From CAZLQF01 sp964561545 (GTDB taxonomy: Bacteria; Bacteroidota; Bacteroidia; CAILMK01; CAYYUA01): 55,251 bases of DNA. This document shows, piece after piece, positions 41,928 through 50,657 of this stretch. The notes below the pieces were generated by a model, which worked only from the letters and a program-made list of their open reading frames with translations, was not told the origin of the DNA and did no database searches. Positions within the stretch are counted from its first letter, which is position 1; each line of letters begins with the position of its first letter. The position numbers and the translations under genes are program-made. Location: contig CAZLQF010000018.1 of assembly GCA_964561545.1 (NCBI GenBank), positions 1-55,251 of the forward strand. Reading direction: 5' to 3'.

Positions 41928-44260
41928 AATGGGTAACCAATACCAATGTTAAACCTAACATTGGTTCCTACCCATTCCAGATCAGCATCTTCAACAACCC
42001 ACCTGCTGCCTGGGTCCTTGGCTGGGCTTCTTAACGGCAAGCCAAGGTCGAGCCTTAAGATAAAAAAGTTAAAATCAAACCTTAAGCCGTAACCAGTCGC
42101 AATAGCGATTTCACGGTAAAAGTCTTCTTCCAAGAGGCCTCCATCCTTGTTGTCTTCCTTTTCAAGTGTCCAAACATTGCCAAAATCGGTAAACAAGGCA
42201 CCATTAAGAATGGAAAACATATTGAAGCGGTACTCCAGATTACTCTCAAATTTTAAATCACCCACTTGTAAAAGCCTCAGATCAAAATCATTACTTTTTG
42301 ATTCATACGCACCTGGCCCGATTTCTCTTACCGCCCATCCCCTCAAACTATTAGATCCCCCAACAAAATACCTTCTTTCGAAAGGCATGAATTGCGTATT
42401 GCCGTACCCGGTACCAACACCTGGTGCTAAATGAAACACCATGGTACTGTTCTTACCAGTGGGAATGTAATAACTAATATCCGCATCTGTTTTGGCATAT
42501 TGGTAAAATCCAACATTGCCAATCGAATAATCAAAGGTTTCGGATTCATCAAGTTTTTGATCCGGCTCAAGCATACTGTGGTAAAGCCAGGGTAAATTAC
42601 CGGCTGTTTCAAAAATATTCCAGCGGATGTTCCAGTAATTTTTGGACGGAAGGCTCTTGTCATTGTAAACGATACTCCATTTAGCTCCTGAAATCAGATA
42701 GGTGTCAAAAATGCTTTCTACTAAAGGATTGTTAATGCTTTCTAACCGCTCTTGAAAATCTGTACTTTTATTAATCGTCTTAACCCTATTAAAATTAAAG
42801 GGCGTTACAAAATGGGACACCAAGTCATTTTGGAAATTATAGGTTAAATTGGCATTCACAGTAGAGCGTTGGTAGTTAGGATTGCCCTCAACAAGGTAGG
42901 AGAGGTTAATAGAAGTCTGAGTGGCATCTGCAAGATCCTCACCAAATAATAAACCCGGAATAAAGGTATTGGGGTATTGGATGGAGGTATTGGCACCCAA
43001 CTCAAATATATTTTGACCGTTCCCTTCTGCAAACCATTGATTGGATAATTCATAGCCTCCTCTCAATTCGGATTCCCATAAAATGCCTTGCTTGAATAAA
43101 TTTTTGTTGCTATAACCGATACTCGGAGAGATTCCGTAATAACGTGTAGTACTCGATGCCGTGCTAAGTTGCTCTTCTTCTTCAGTGGTGGCCAATTCCA
43201 TCTCCAGGTTAATTTCATGCTTATCACGCGGCGTCAATAGTATATAACATGCTACTTCGCTGGTATTTGAGTTGACCTTTTGAACTTTTTTAAATTTTAC
43301 TTCTACAAATTTAAAAATAGCTAATTGCGATAATTGATTGATGGTTGCATTCACATCTTTAGCTGTGTACAGCTGGTCTTTTTGAAGATCGATCAGGTTA
43401 ATAAGGGTATTGGGGTCTACTATATTTTTATTTCCAATGATCTTATAATCACCGTAATCGTTGGTGTCTTTCCGCAAGGTATCCCCCACCTGATGGATAG
43501 GCTCAATGTAAATATTGCTAAGCTTATAACGTTGATGCCTGACCTTGTCCTTTGGATTCCTAATACCGATTCCAACTTTTACTTGGTTACTTGGTAATGA
43601 AGTATCGACATCGAAATAAATGTAATCCTTTGAAAAATTGTAATAACCATGATTTTTGAGGTAATTGGTGATGTCTTTCCTTTCCTTTACAAGCACTTCA
43701 CTGTCATATTGCTTACCTTTTTTTATAATACTGTTATCGCGGTCTTTGGTCACGTTATTGTATAGATCCCGATCAGGTATTAAGTATTCTTTTTTGCCAA
43801 TGTTATAACCGCTCCCGGATTTTACCTTGAAATTGACATCGGCTTTTTTACCGTTGGTGTTGATCTCATAATCAACCTTATTGTCAAAATATCCATGATG
43901 GACCAAATACCTTTGCATTTGTTCAGCCGACTTTAAGATCTTGTTAGAATCAAGGTATACCGGCTTAGAACCAAGTGAATTTTTAACCCCATTTTTAAAT
44001 CCATTCGGTTCTCCTTGATCAAATTTTAAATAAATCCACATAGATAACCTGAACAAGCCCAGTAATTTGCCATTGGGCGTCTGCTGGATCAAATTTTCAA
44101 GGCCAGATTCCAGATCTTTAGGTGAATTTTTTACTGATGTGCTATTGAGAAGCACTTCCTTTTCAGGAATGTTTTTTTTAAGGCTACATCCCCCTAAACT
44201 TACGATGATGCCTAAACAAAAAAGGATATGTTTGTAAATATTCAAATACTTTGGACCCAT
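41924..44260 (-). CDS. tamL: TamL-type Omp85 lipoprotein (BamA/TamA family)
   Basis: A 778-residue outer-membrane protein with a lipoprotein signal (lipobox SLGGC, Cys25). Several POTRA-like domains follow in the N-terminal 370 residues (HHGYFDNKVDYEINTNGKKA; KERKDITNYLKNHGYYNF), then a 16-strand-type barrel ending in Phe. The loop-6 motif reads FVGGSNSLRGWAVREIGPG. Lipidated Omp85 proteins of this size are the TamL proteins of Bacteroidota, partners of TamB in envelope biogenesis. TamB itself is not in the window. Its start codon overlaps, on the opposite strand, the start codon of trmH. Confidence 0.85.
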   Translation of the reverse strand: MGPKYLNIYKHILFCLGIIVSLGGCSLKKNIPEKEVLLNSTSVKNSPKDLESGLENLIQQTPNGKLLGLFRLSMWIYLKFDQGEPNGFKNGVKNSLGSKPVYLDSNKILKSAEQMQRYLVHHGYFDNKVDYEINTNGKKADVNFKVKSGSGYNIGKKEYLIPDRDLYNNVTKDRDNSIIKKGKQYDSEVLVKERKDITNYLKNHGYYNFSKDYIYFDVDTSLPSNQVKVGIGIRNPKDKVRHQRYKLSNIYIEPIHQVGDTLRKDTNDYGDYKIIGNKNIVDPNTLINLIDLQKDQLYTAKDVNATINQLSQLAIFKFVEVKFKKVQKVNSNTSEVACYILLTPRDKHEINLEMELATTEEEEQLSTASSTTRYYGISPSIGYSNKNLFKQGILWESELRGGYELSNQWFAEGNGQNIFELGANTSIQYPNTFIPGLLFGEDLADATQTSINLSYLVEGNPNYQRSTVNANLTYNFQNDLVSHFVTPFNFNRVKTINKSTDFQERLESINNPLVESIFDTYLISGAKWSIVYNDKSLPSKNYWNIRWNIFETAGNLPWLYHSMLEPDQKLDESETFDYSIGNVGFYQYAKTDADISYYIPTGKNSTMVFHLAPGVGTGYGNTQFMPFERRYFVGGSNSLRGWAVREIGPGAYESKSNDFDLRLLQVGDLKFESNLEYRFNMFSILNGALFTDFGNVWTLEKEDNKDGGLLEEDFYREIAIATGYGLRFDFNFFILRLDLGLPLRSPAKDPGSRWVVEDADLEWVGTNVRFNIGIGYPF

Positions 44261-44990
44261 GGTTTCAAAATCACAAATTAAACTTATTCAGTCATTAAGG
44301 TTTAAAAAAATCAGAAAAAAATACGGATTATTTGTTGCCGAAGGGCCTAAATTGGTTGCTGACTTAATACAATCCCCTATCAAGATTCATTCCATATTTG
44401 CTACCCCCCAATGGTTTCAAAGTTTAGAAGGAAGTTGGCCAACAAACAGCCAAGAAATCTCCGATTCGGAACTTAAGCAGATCAGCATGTTATCAACGCC
44501 TCATGAAGTCCTTGGTTTATTTTACATCCCACAGCCTGGCAAGACCAACTGGGGGCCATTGAACCTTTACCTTGATGCCATCCGGGATCCTGGAAATTTA
44601 GGAACCATTGTTCGTATAGCAGACTGGTATGGATTAACAACTATTTATTGCTCAGAAGATTGTGTAGATGCCTTCAACCCAAAAGTAGTCCAGGCTAGCA
44701 TGGGTAGCATTGGTAACGTAACCCTTGTTTATCAAAACCTTAAATCTTTTAATCGTCTTAACGAGGTTAACAAATACGCTTCCGGGCTAAATGGTACCAA
44801 CCTGCATGGCCTCCAGCCCACTGAACCTGCCCTTATTATGATCGGCAATGAAGCACAAGGCCTGGATCCTAACCACTTAACAATTGCCGATCAAGAGTTC
44901 ACGATTCCCCAATTTGGCAAAGCAGAATCTCTAAATGCTGCGGTGGCGGCTGGCATTACTTTGGACAATTTCATGCGAATGCTTCCATAA
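44259..44990 (+). CDS. TrmH/SpoU family RNA 2'-O-methyltransferase
   Basis: A 243-residue SPOUT methyltransferase that methylates ribose 2'-O in tRNA or rRNA with SAM. An N-terminal substrate-binding domain (IKLIQSLRFKKIRKKYGLFV) precedes the knotted catalytic domain with motif 1 RDPGNLGTIVRIADW, motif 2 IMIGNEAQGL and motif 3 ESLNAAVAAGI. The target nucleotide is not evident. The ATG shares two bases with the tamL start in CATG, so the two divergent genes have no intergenic DNA at all. Confidence 0.92.
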   Translation: MVSKSQIKLIQSLRFKKIRKKYGLFVAEGPKLVADLIQSPIKIHSIFATPQWFQSLEGSWPTNSQEISDSELKQISMLSTPHEVLGLFYIPQPGKTNWGPLNLYLDAIRDPGNLGTIVRIADWYGLTTIYCSEDCVDAFNPKVVQASMGSIGNVTLVYQNLKSFNRLNEVNKYASGLNGTNLHGLQPTEPALIMIGNEAQGLDPNHLTIADQEFTIPQFGKAESLNAAVAAGITLDNFMRMLP

Positions 44991-45141
44991 ATCGCTACTT
45001 CTTTAAAGCCTTCAACTGGCAACAAAGCCAACATCCCTCATTTGGTATTAGATGTATAATAACACCGCTTCCAGCGCTTAATGATCAAAATTCTCATTGA
45101 AACTCCTGGAATGCTCAACCAAGGCCCCAACCCTATTTTAA

Positions 45142-46071
45142 TTAAAAGAACAATTCATGATTGCCCCTTATTCCAACGAATACTACATCCGATTGAACCG
45201 GATAAGGACGTGAGGCATCATCAAAGAAATGCTCATAGGCAGCAAACATATTGAAACTTGCTTTACCTTCTGAGGCCCGAAATCCTCCTTCCAACCTTGC
45301 ATTGGGCTTGAACAGACCTGCTTGGTCAAAATAATTGAAACTAAGCCAATCCCGGTTGTAGACGGATAGTTCCTCAGTTAAATGGTAAGATAACTTTCCC
45401 CCTAATGTTGCGGTCATCCTAAGGTTTTCCCAATTAAGGGATTGATCGCTTTCAGGCTTTCTTCTTTCCCAATTGTACCCATAATAATCCAACCTTCCGT
45501 AATACCTGAAATTTAAATCTGATACTAAATGAATTTGTTGGCTTGTAGCAGCGAGGTGTAATCCTGATAAAACCAGCGTTCTAAACCGGGGTTGATAATC
45601 ACTGGCAGGTTCTTCATCCCTTGGTGGTGAGGCATTGTCAATATCGTGCTTGCATCGGTGGTTAAAGCCCAATTCCCATTGAACATTACCTCGCTTTAAG
45701 TAAAAGATCAGGCTTTCATTCCATGCAATATTCCTTGGATTGAAATTGATGGCATTATGGGGATTGGCCGTCAATTCCTGGCCGGTAGTAAAAGCCAATA
45801 AGGCATCATTCCATCGGTAGAGCTCAAAAAGTGCGTAGTGCTTGATGTTCCATGCTTGCTCACCAAAAGCTGAGTTGAAACCACGACTGATGGCCCCGCT
45901 GAATGCAGAATTTTGAAAAAAGCCTTCTTTTATAACAGTATCACTTAGAGGAATGGCCTCAAGGTTCCGGCCAGTCCGTATCTGAGCTTGAAGCTGCGTT
46001 AATCCATAAAATAAAAAAACCAACACCAATAAAAACCTGTAATACCTAATCATCATAAATCTGGAATTCAA
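45142..46071 (-). CDS. Outer-membrane beta-barrel protein of unknown function
   Basis: A 309-residue protein with a signal peptide (LFYGLTQLQAQ) and alternating strand pattern throughout, ending in Phe-Phe (RGNHELFF), so it is a predicted outer-membrane barrel of about 14 strands. Segments such as HYALFELYRWNDALLAFTTG and GLHLAATSQQIHLVSDLNFR are typical of Bacteroidota barrels that I cannot place in a named family. It is divergent from folD. A small in-frame uncertainty exists at the start (MNSRFMMIRYYRF has three Met). Confidence 0.65.
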   Translation of the reverse strand: MNSRFMMIRYYRFLLVLVFLFYGLTQLQAQIRTGRNLEAIPLSDTVIKEGFFQNSAFSGAISRGFNSAFGEQAWNIKHYALFELYRWNDALLAFTTGQELTANPHNAINFNPRNIAWNESLIFYLKRGNVQWELGFNHRCKHDIDNASPPRDEEPASDYQPRFRTLVLSGLHLAATSQQIHLVSDLNFRYYGRLDYYGYNWERRKPESDQSLNWENLRMTATLGGKLSYHLTEELSVYNRDWLSFNYFDQAGLFKPNARLEGGFRASEGKASFNMFAAYEHFFDDASRPYPVQSDVVFVGIRGNHELFF

Positions 46072-46130
46072 TTGATCTAATAAAAGTACAACCTTTTGTT
46101 ATAAAAGGCCAAGTTCTTGAGGTTATGATT

Positions 46131-46138
46131 TATTTTTG
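46131..46138 (+). promoter_or_regulatory. Probable -7 element of folD promoter
   Basis: TATTTTTG fits TAnnTTTG and lies 37 bases before the folD ATG. No TTG at the usual spacing. Confidence 0.4.
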
Positions 46139-46175
46139 CAATGTCAATCAAATAGCAACCAAACCTTGAAGCCTC

Positions 46176-47054
46176 ATGGAGATCCTTGATGGTAAAACCA
46201 CCTCAGCCCAAATTAGAGAAGAAATTAGGCAAAACGTTGAAGAACTAACCTCCAAAGGCCTTAAAACGCCTCATTTGGTCGCAGTGCTAATGGGTAACGA
46301 TCCAGCAAGCTTAACTTATGTACAGAATAAAATAAAGGCTTGTGAAAAAGCCAATTTGAAATCAACATTTCTGCATTACAACACAGACATTTCAGAAACT
46401 TATTTATTGGACAAAATTCGGGAATTGAATGAAGACACCGATGTGGATGGCATTATTGTTCAGTTACCACTTCCTGATCATATCGACAAGTTCAAAGTGA
46501 TTGGAGCTGTGGACCCTCGCAAAGATGTAGATGGCTTTCATCCTAACAACATGGGGCGAATGATGAAAAACATGCCGGCCCTTCTTCCCGCAACTCCTAA
46601 CGGCATCATGACCCTATTCAAACGCTATAAAATTGAAACCAAAGGCAAACATTGTGTGGTCATTGGACGTAGCGAAATCGTGGGATCCCCGATCAGTATT
46701 TTAATGGGACGAGATCACTACCCAGGTAACAGTACCGTAACACTTACGCACTATTATACCGAAAACCTGGCTTATTACACAAGCCAGGCCGATATTTTAA
46801 TTACCGCAGTGGGAACCCCTGGCCTCATTACAAGGCCAATGGTCAAAAACGAGGCGGTGGTAGTAGACGTTGGCATTACAAGGGTAGAAGATGAAACTAA
46901 AAAGAAGGGCTATGCATTGAAAGGAGATATAGATTACAATAATGTGGCTGATAAATGTTCCTACATCACACCAGTACCAGGTGGTGTAGGGCCTATGACC
47001 ATTGCAGCTTTGTTGCAAAATACTTTATGGGCGGCTAATAAAGAAATTTACTAA
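46176..47054 (+). CDS. folD: Bifunctional methylene-THF dehydrogenase / methenyl-THF cyclohydrolase
   Basis: FolD interconverts 5,10-methylene-, methenyl- and 10-formyl-tetrahydrofolate with NADP. The 292-residue protein shows SLTYVQNKIKACEKANLKS with the catalytic Lys near residue 54, IIVQLPLPDH (about 90-99), the VVIGRSEIVGSPIS nucleotide-binding region and the end signature TPVPGGVGPMTIA. Length is normal. queE follows after only five bases if it starts with TTG, so the two form an operon. Confidence 0.96.
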   Translation: MEILDGKTTSAQIREEIRQNVEELTSKGLKTPHLVAVLMGNDPASLTYVQNKIKACEKANLKSTFLHYNTDISETYLLDKIRELNEDTDVDGIIVQLPLPDHIDKFKVIGAVDPRKDVDGFHPNNMGRMMKNMPALLPATPNGIMTLFKRYKIETKGKHCVVIGRSEIVGSPISILMGRDHYPGNSTVTLTHYYTENLAYYTSQADILITAVGTPGLITRPMVKNEAVVVDVGITRVEDETKKKGYALKGDIDYNNVADKCSYITPVPGGVGPMTIAALLQNTLWAANKEIY

Positions 47055-47059
47055 GCCAA

Positions 47060-47710
47060 TTGGGAACAGTTAAAACAGAAATTTCGCTAAACGAAGTTGA
47101 TCAGCTCCAAACGGGAACAATTCCTGTGATGGAGCATTTCTATACCATCCAGGGAGAGGGAATTTACACAGGCGTTCCGGCTTATTTCATTAGACTGGCA
47201 GGATGCGATGTAGGCTGTGTATGGTGTGATGTTAAAGCTTCCTGGCAGGTTATTCCTGATCAAATCATGAACATTAAGGATCTGGTTGAGCAAGCTCAGC
47301 AATCCAAAAGCTCATTGGCCGTCATCACGGGTGGTGAGCCACTGCTTCATGACCTTACCAATCTCACGAGCCAGCTAAAAGAAGCAGGTTTTCGCATTCA
47401 CATTGAAACCTCAGGAGCCCATGCTATTACTGGCCAAATCGATTGGATTTGTCTTTCTCCAAAAAAGTTTAAATATCCTTTAGAAGCTAATTATCAGCAA
47501 GCCCATGAGCTTAAAGTGATCATTTACAATAAAAAAGATTTTGATTGGGCTTGGCAAGAAGCCGCTAAAGTTGCACCCAATTGCCAATTACTTTTACAAC
47601 CTGAATGGAGTAAACGGGAAGAAATGACGCCACAAATAGTGGAATATGTGAAGCAAAATCCCCAATGGCAGATTTCCTTACAAACCCATCATTATTTGAA
47701 GGTGCCTTAA
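47060..47710 (+). CDS. queE: 7-carboxy-7-deazaguanine synthase QueE
   Basis: QueE is a radical-SAM enzyme of queuosine biosynthesis making the 7-deazapurine core. The 216-residue protein has EHFYTIQGEGIYTGVPAYFI, then the cluster motif CDVGCVWCDVKASW (Cys-x3-Cys-x2-Cys), GGEPLLHD and IETSGA, all typical of the short QueE form. No ATG precedes the conserved domain in this frame except at 47129 (MEHFYT), so translation begins either at TTG (47060), five bases after folD, or at that ATG. queC, queD and queF are not in the window. Confidence 0.93.
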   Translation: MGTVKTEISLNEVDQLQTGTIPVMEHFYTIQGEGIYTGVPAYFIRLAGCDVGCVWCDVKASWQVIPDQIMNIKDLVEQAQQSKSSLAVITGGEPLLHDLTNLTSQLKEAGFRIHIETSGAHAITGQIDWICLSPKKFKYPLEANYQQAHELKVIIYNKKDFDWAWQEAAKVAPNCQLLLQPEWSKREEMTPQIVEYVKQNPQWQISLQTHHYLKVP

Positions 47711-47843
47711 GGTTAAAAACTAAAAAAAGCCTGAAATTTTATTGCTGAAAAAGTCCAGCTTGCTTTAATAACTTAATTTTCGAACTTTATAAATAATTTG
47801 TGGTTTTTCCTTAAGGAAAATAAAATGTAAAAATGCTAAAAAT

Positions 47844-48440
47844 ATGACAACGGAAGCACAATCTGTCGAAGTATATGCAGAAGCAACGCCTAATCCAGAG
47901 GCTATTAAGTTTATGATCAATCAAACGATAGCCGGAAGTGAGCCTTTTGATTTTCGAAAAGTAGAGGAAGCCGATAAGTCACCTTTGGCTAAATCGCTCT
48001 TTGAATTTGAGTTTGTGGATGGCGTTTTTATCATGAACAACTTTGTTTCTATTACTAAAAAACCTGACTATCAATGGGTTGAGCTTATTCCCAAGATCAG
48101 GAATTTCCTTAGTGAATACATTGAAGCCGGCCATCCCATTGTAGATGAAGAATTGGCTCAAGAAGCTGAGGAGAAGAAGCAATCCCAATCCCAGGAAGCG
48201 AGCAGTGAAGATTCAGAAGGGAAAATCAAAGAAATATTGGAACAACATGTAAAACCTGCTATTGAAATGGATGGAGGCGCCATTCAATTCAAGTCATTTG
48301 AAAATGGCGTGGTAAAGCTGGTATTGAAGGGTTCTTGCAGTGGCTGTCCTTCTTCTATGGTAACGCTCAAACAAGGTATTGAAGGCTTACTAAAGCGGGT
48401 TGTTCCTGAAGTTGAATCCGTGGAAGCTGAAGAAGGTTAA
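47844..48440 (+). CDS. nfuA: Nfu-type iron-sulfur cluster carrier
   Basis: A 198-residue two-domain protein. Residues 6-95 form the NFU N-terminal domain (AEATPNPEAIKFMINQ). A charged Gln/Glu/Ser-rich linker follows (about 105-125). The NifU C-terminal domain then has the cluster-binding CSGCPSSMVTLKQGIEGLLK (Cys-x2-Cys). Such proteins accept [4Fe-4S] clusters from the SUF/ISC scaffold and hand them to client enzymes. Bacteroidota usually call it NifU-like or Nfu. It stands alone; no suf genes are nearby. Confidence 0.9.
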   Translation: MTTEAQSVEVYAEATPNPEAIKFMINQTIAGSEPFDFRKVEEADKSPLAKSLFEFEFVDGVFIMNNFVSITKKPDYQWVELIPKIRNFLSEYIEAGHPIVDEELAQEAEEKKQSQSQEASSEDSEGKIKEILEQHVKPAIEMDGGAIQFKSFENGVVKLVLKGSCSGCPSSMVTLKQGIEGLLKRVVPEVESVEAEEG

Positions 48441-48487
48441 TAACTGATTCCATAATTAACCAGTATACTAATCCAGAATTAACTTGT

Positions 48488-48534
48488 TAGCAGGCAGTGT
48501 AAGTAAGTAACCTAAGTACTTGCCATGCCTGCTA
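48488..48534. repeat. Long imperfect hairpin between convergent nfu and lptC
   Basis: TAGCAGGCA (48488-48496) pairs perfectly with TGCCTGCTA (48526-48534), and an inner AAGTA/TACTT pair extends the fold after an internal loop. There is no T run, so it is not a standard terminator; a structured RNA end or protein site is possible. Confidence 0.45.
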
Positions 48535-48624
48535 CAATTCATTGGTTAATCAACTTTTTGCAAAGCATTTGCTCTCTTTAAAACCGCATTGTTTGAGTTT
48601 ATAGCAAAGCCGTTTTAGAAAGGC

Positions 48625-49236
48625 CTATTTGCGCATGTTCTTTTCATCGATAGGCCCTTCTTCGCTTTCGCCTGGTTCTTCTACTTCAACCGTACCTTTG
48701 ATGTTATAGAATTTGTATTCCTTAAACTCAATATTGGATTCAAACCCCTGGGCAAAAATAATCTCATCCTCCGTCTTTACTCGAACATGTTTTTGCGAGT
48801 AAACTTTATCATTTTTCTCATTCCAGATCATTTCCTCCGTATTAAGTGTATCCCCTTTTTTATTAACAACCTCTACGTTTTCTTTTAGAATGGTCTTTTG
48901 CTTATTAATGTAGCGGATGCCATAGTTGGACTCTACAAAGCTATTCACATCTCCTGCTTTATTGTAGAATCGGGCTTTGAGCCCCTCGTTCATTTCAAGG
49001 TAAGCTTGATCTTCATTTTGGTATTTCTCCATTAGGGGAGCAAAAACCTGTGCTTTGAGGAGGGCTGAATCCGTATAGATAATTTCAACGTTCTTACCTT
49101 TTTCTATAGGGCCATCTTCGCCACCGCTAATTTTATTTACCTGCTCAAGATCATTTTTCTGACAAGAGGCAAAAACAAAAGCGAAAATACCGCTCCATAA
49201 AAAAGTAAGCGAAAATTTATTGATTTTCAACCACAC
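48625..49236 (-). CDS. lptC: LPS export protein LptC, lipoprotein form
   Basis: LptC links the LptBFG transporter to the LptA bridge in moving LPS to the outer membrane. The 203-residue protein is predicted to be a lipoprotein (FASC, Cys25) instead of single-pass membrane anchored, as usual in Bacteroidota. The beta-jellyroll repeats are visible (VEIIYTDSALLKAQVFAPLM; NSFVESNYGIRYINKQKTIL; IIFAQGFESNIEFKEYKFYN). The C terminus is acidic. It overlaps the upstream TPR gene by 20 bases and is the last gene of a four-gene transcript starting with coaX. Confidence 0.9.
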   Translation of the reverse strand: MWLKINKFSLTFLWSGIFAFVFASCQKNDLEQVNKISGGEDGPIEKGKNVEIIYTDSALLKAQVFAPLMEKYQNEDQAYLEMNEGLKARFYNKAGDVNSFVESNYGIRYINKQKTILKENVEVVNKKGDTLNTEEMIWNEKNDKVYSQKHVRVKTEDEIIFAQGFESNIEFKEYKFYNIKGTVEVEEPGESEEGPIDEKNMRK

Positions 49237-50650
49237 GGATCGTTGTTGTTTCGTTAACCCAGCAATCTACTTGATATTCATCGCCTGGTGATAGGTTACG
49301 GAAAAAGGTTTTTTCCTTGGTAGGAAAAGCTTGCTTGTATTTTTTGATACGCTTGACCGCCCTATCGGCTTCAGAAGGATCTACCTCTTTGGCTTTTTTG
49401 TATTGATCCACTGCAACCCAGTAAACGGTCTTTTGCTTATACTCATCACCACAACGATCTTTGCCTTCAATGTATATATCTCCCAAAATAATATAGCCTT
49501 TTCCATTTTTGGGCCTTAAATCAATAGATTGCTTAGCGTATTTTTTAGCTTTTTTGAGGGCTTTTTGCTCTTTATAAATCGATGCAATAGAGAGTGCGTA
49601 TTTGCCTGACTTTTCTTTATCAGACTCCAATTCCATAGCCCGCTTGAAAAATTTCATGGCTTTGGTATTGTTTCCTTTATCCTCCCAACCTTTTGCCAAA
49701 TTGTAGGCCGCCTTAGCTGTAGGATCTTCTTCAAAAATCTTTTCACTTAACTTCATGTAGAAGGGAGCCTCCGTGCAATCATTGTTCTCAAGCAAGGTTT
49801 GGATCTTTTTGAGTTTAGCTACATTGGATTTTTGACTTTCGAATTTTGGCTTATAAAGGGATAACAAATCATCACACGACATATGAGGCGCTACTAAATT
49901 ATCAACACGATTGCCTATACGTTCCCATTCGCTGGCATTCCTGCTGTTGGTTAAGTTATGTTCAATGATCTTATTGATCTTTTCATAACGGTTGAAGAAT
50001 TCTTCCTGATTGATCTTGTTGTAACGCTTTTGCTTGATTAAGGCAAAAACATAGTAATAAGGCACATAACTTTTTATGTCATTGCCCTGAATGTCAATGG
50101 CTTTGTCCAGAATTTTGAATCCGCGCATAAATTGGTTGGGATCCAATTTCATAATGTGCATACCCTTGCGGCCCATAACATAACCTTTTTCATTGAAATG
50201 TTTGGTACGCTGATCATAGAGCATCATGAGCGAGTCTATATAGGCTTGCTGCTCCCCTTTTGGTGCATTGTTGTATTTATATTCCAACATTTTGGCACCA
50301 TGAATGTAGAGGTTTACACTTTGCTTTGGCGCATTGAAGTACATCCAGCGCCAATATGGATAGGCATCCTTATAATTATTTTGTTCATAATATTCTGTAT
50401 ACAAAGAATACTTTTTAACGGCAGTTGCGCTGTCTTCACCCCATTTTGAGGTTTCCGTTCCGTTTTTACCTTGGTCCTGCGGTTCATCAATATTTTTTTT
50501 GATAACATTATTCAACACTGCTTCTTCTTGTTGATTAAGTTCACCTTTGGTAGGATCATCCTCAGCGGACTTAAAGATACTGCAAGCCGCTATTGATCCA
50601 CTAATCGATATCCCTAAAAGCAGTAATAAAAACGTTTTGCCTGCCTTCAT
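49217..50650 (-). CDS. TPR-repeat lipoprotein
   Basis: A 477-residue protein with a lipoprotein signal (SIAAC, Cys23). A large helical region follows, with TPR-like repeats especially from about 330 to 440 (KAAYNLAKGWEDKGNNTKAM; KKAKKYAKQSIDLRPKNGKG). It ends in a short beta segment containing a single Cys near the end (YQVDCWVNETTTI). It lies between an outer-membrane barrel gene and lptC in one operon, so a role in outer-membrane or LPS assembly is likely, but this is inference. The MKAGK start is chosen because a longer frame would overlap the upstream gene and lacks a signal peptide. It is 7 bases from that gene. Confidence 0.75.
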   Translation of the reverse strand: MKAGKTFLLLLLGISISGSIAACSIFKSAEDDPTKGELNQQEEAVLNNVIKKNIDEPQDQGKNGTETSKWGEDSATAVKKYSLYTEYYEQNNYKDAYPYWRWMYFNAPKQSVNLYIHGAKMLEYKYNNAPKGEQQAYIDSLMMLYDQRTKHFNEKGYVMGRKGMHIMKLDPNQFMRGFKILDKAIDIQGNDIKSYVPYYYVFALIKQKRYNKINQEEFFNRYEKINKIIEHNLTNSRNASEWERIGNRVDNLVAPHMSCDDLLSLYKPKFESQKSNVAKLKKIQTLLENNDCTEAPFYMKLSEKIFEEDPTAKAAYNLAKGWEDKGNNTKAMKFFKRAMELESDKEKSGKYALSIASIYKEQKALKKAKKYAKQSIDLRPKNGKGYIILGDIYIEGKDRCGDEYKQKTVYWVAVDQYKKAKEVDPSEADRAVKRIKKYKQAFPTKEKTFFRNLSPGDEYQVDCWVNETTTIRVVENQ

Positions 50651-50657
50651 TTTATAT

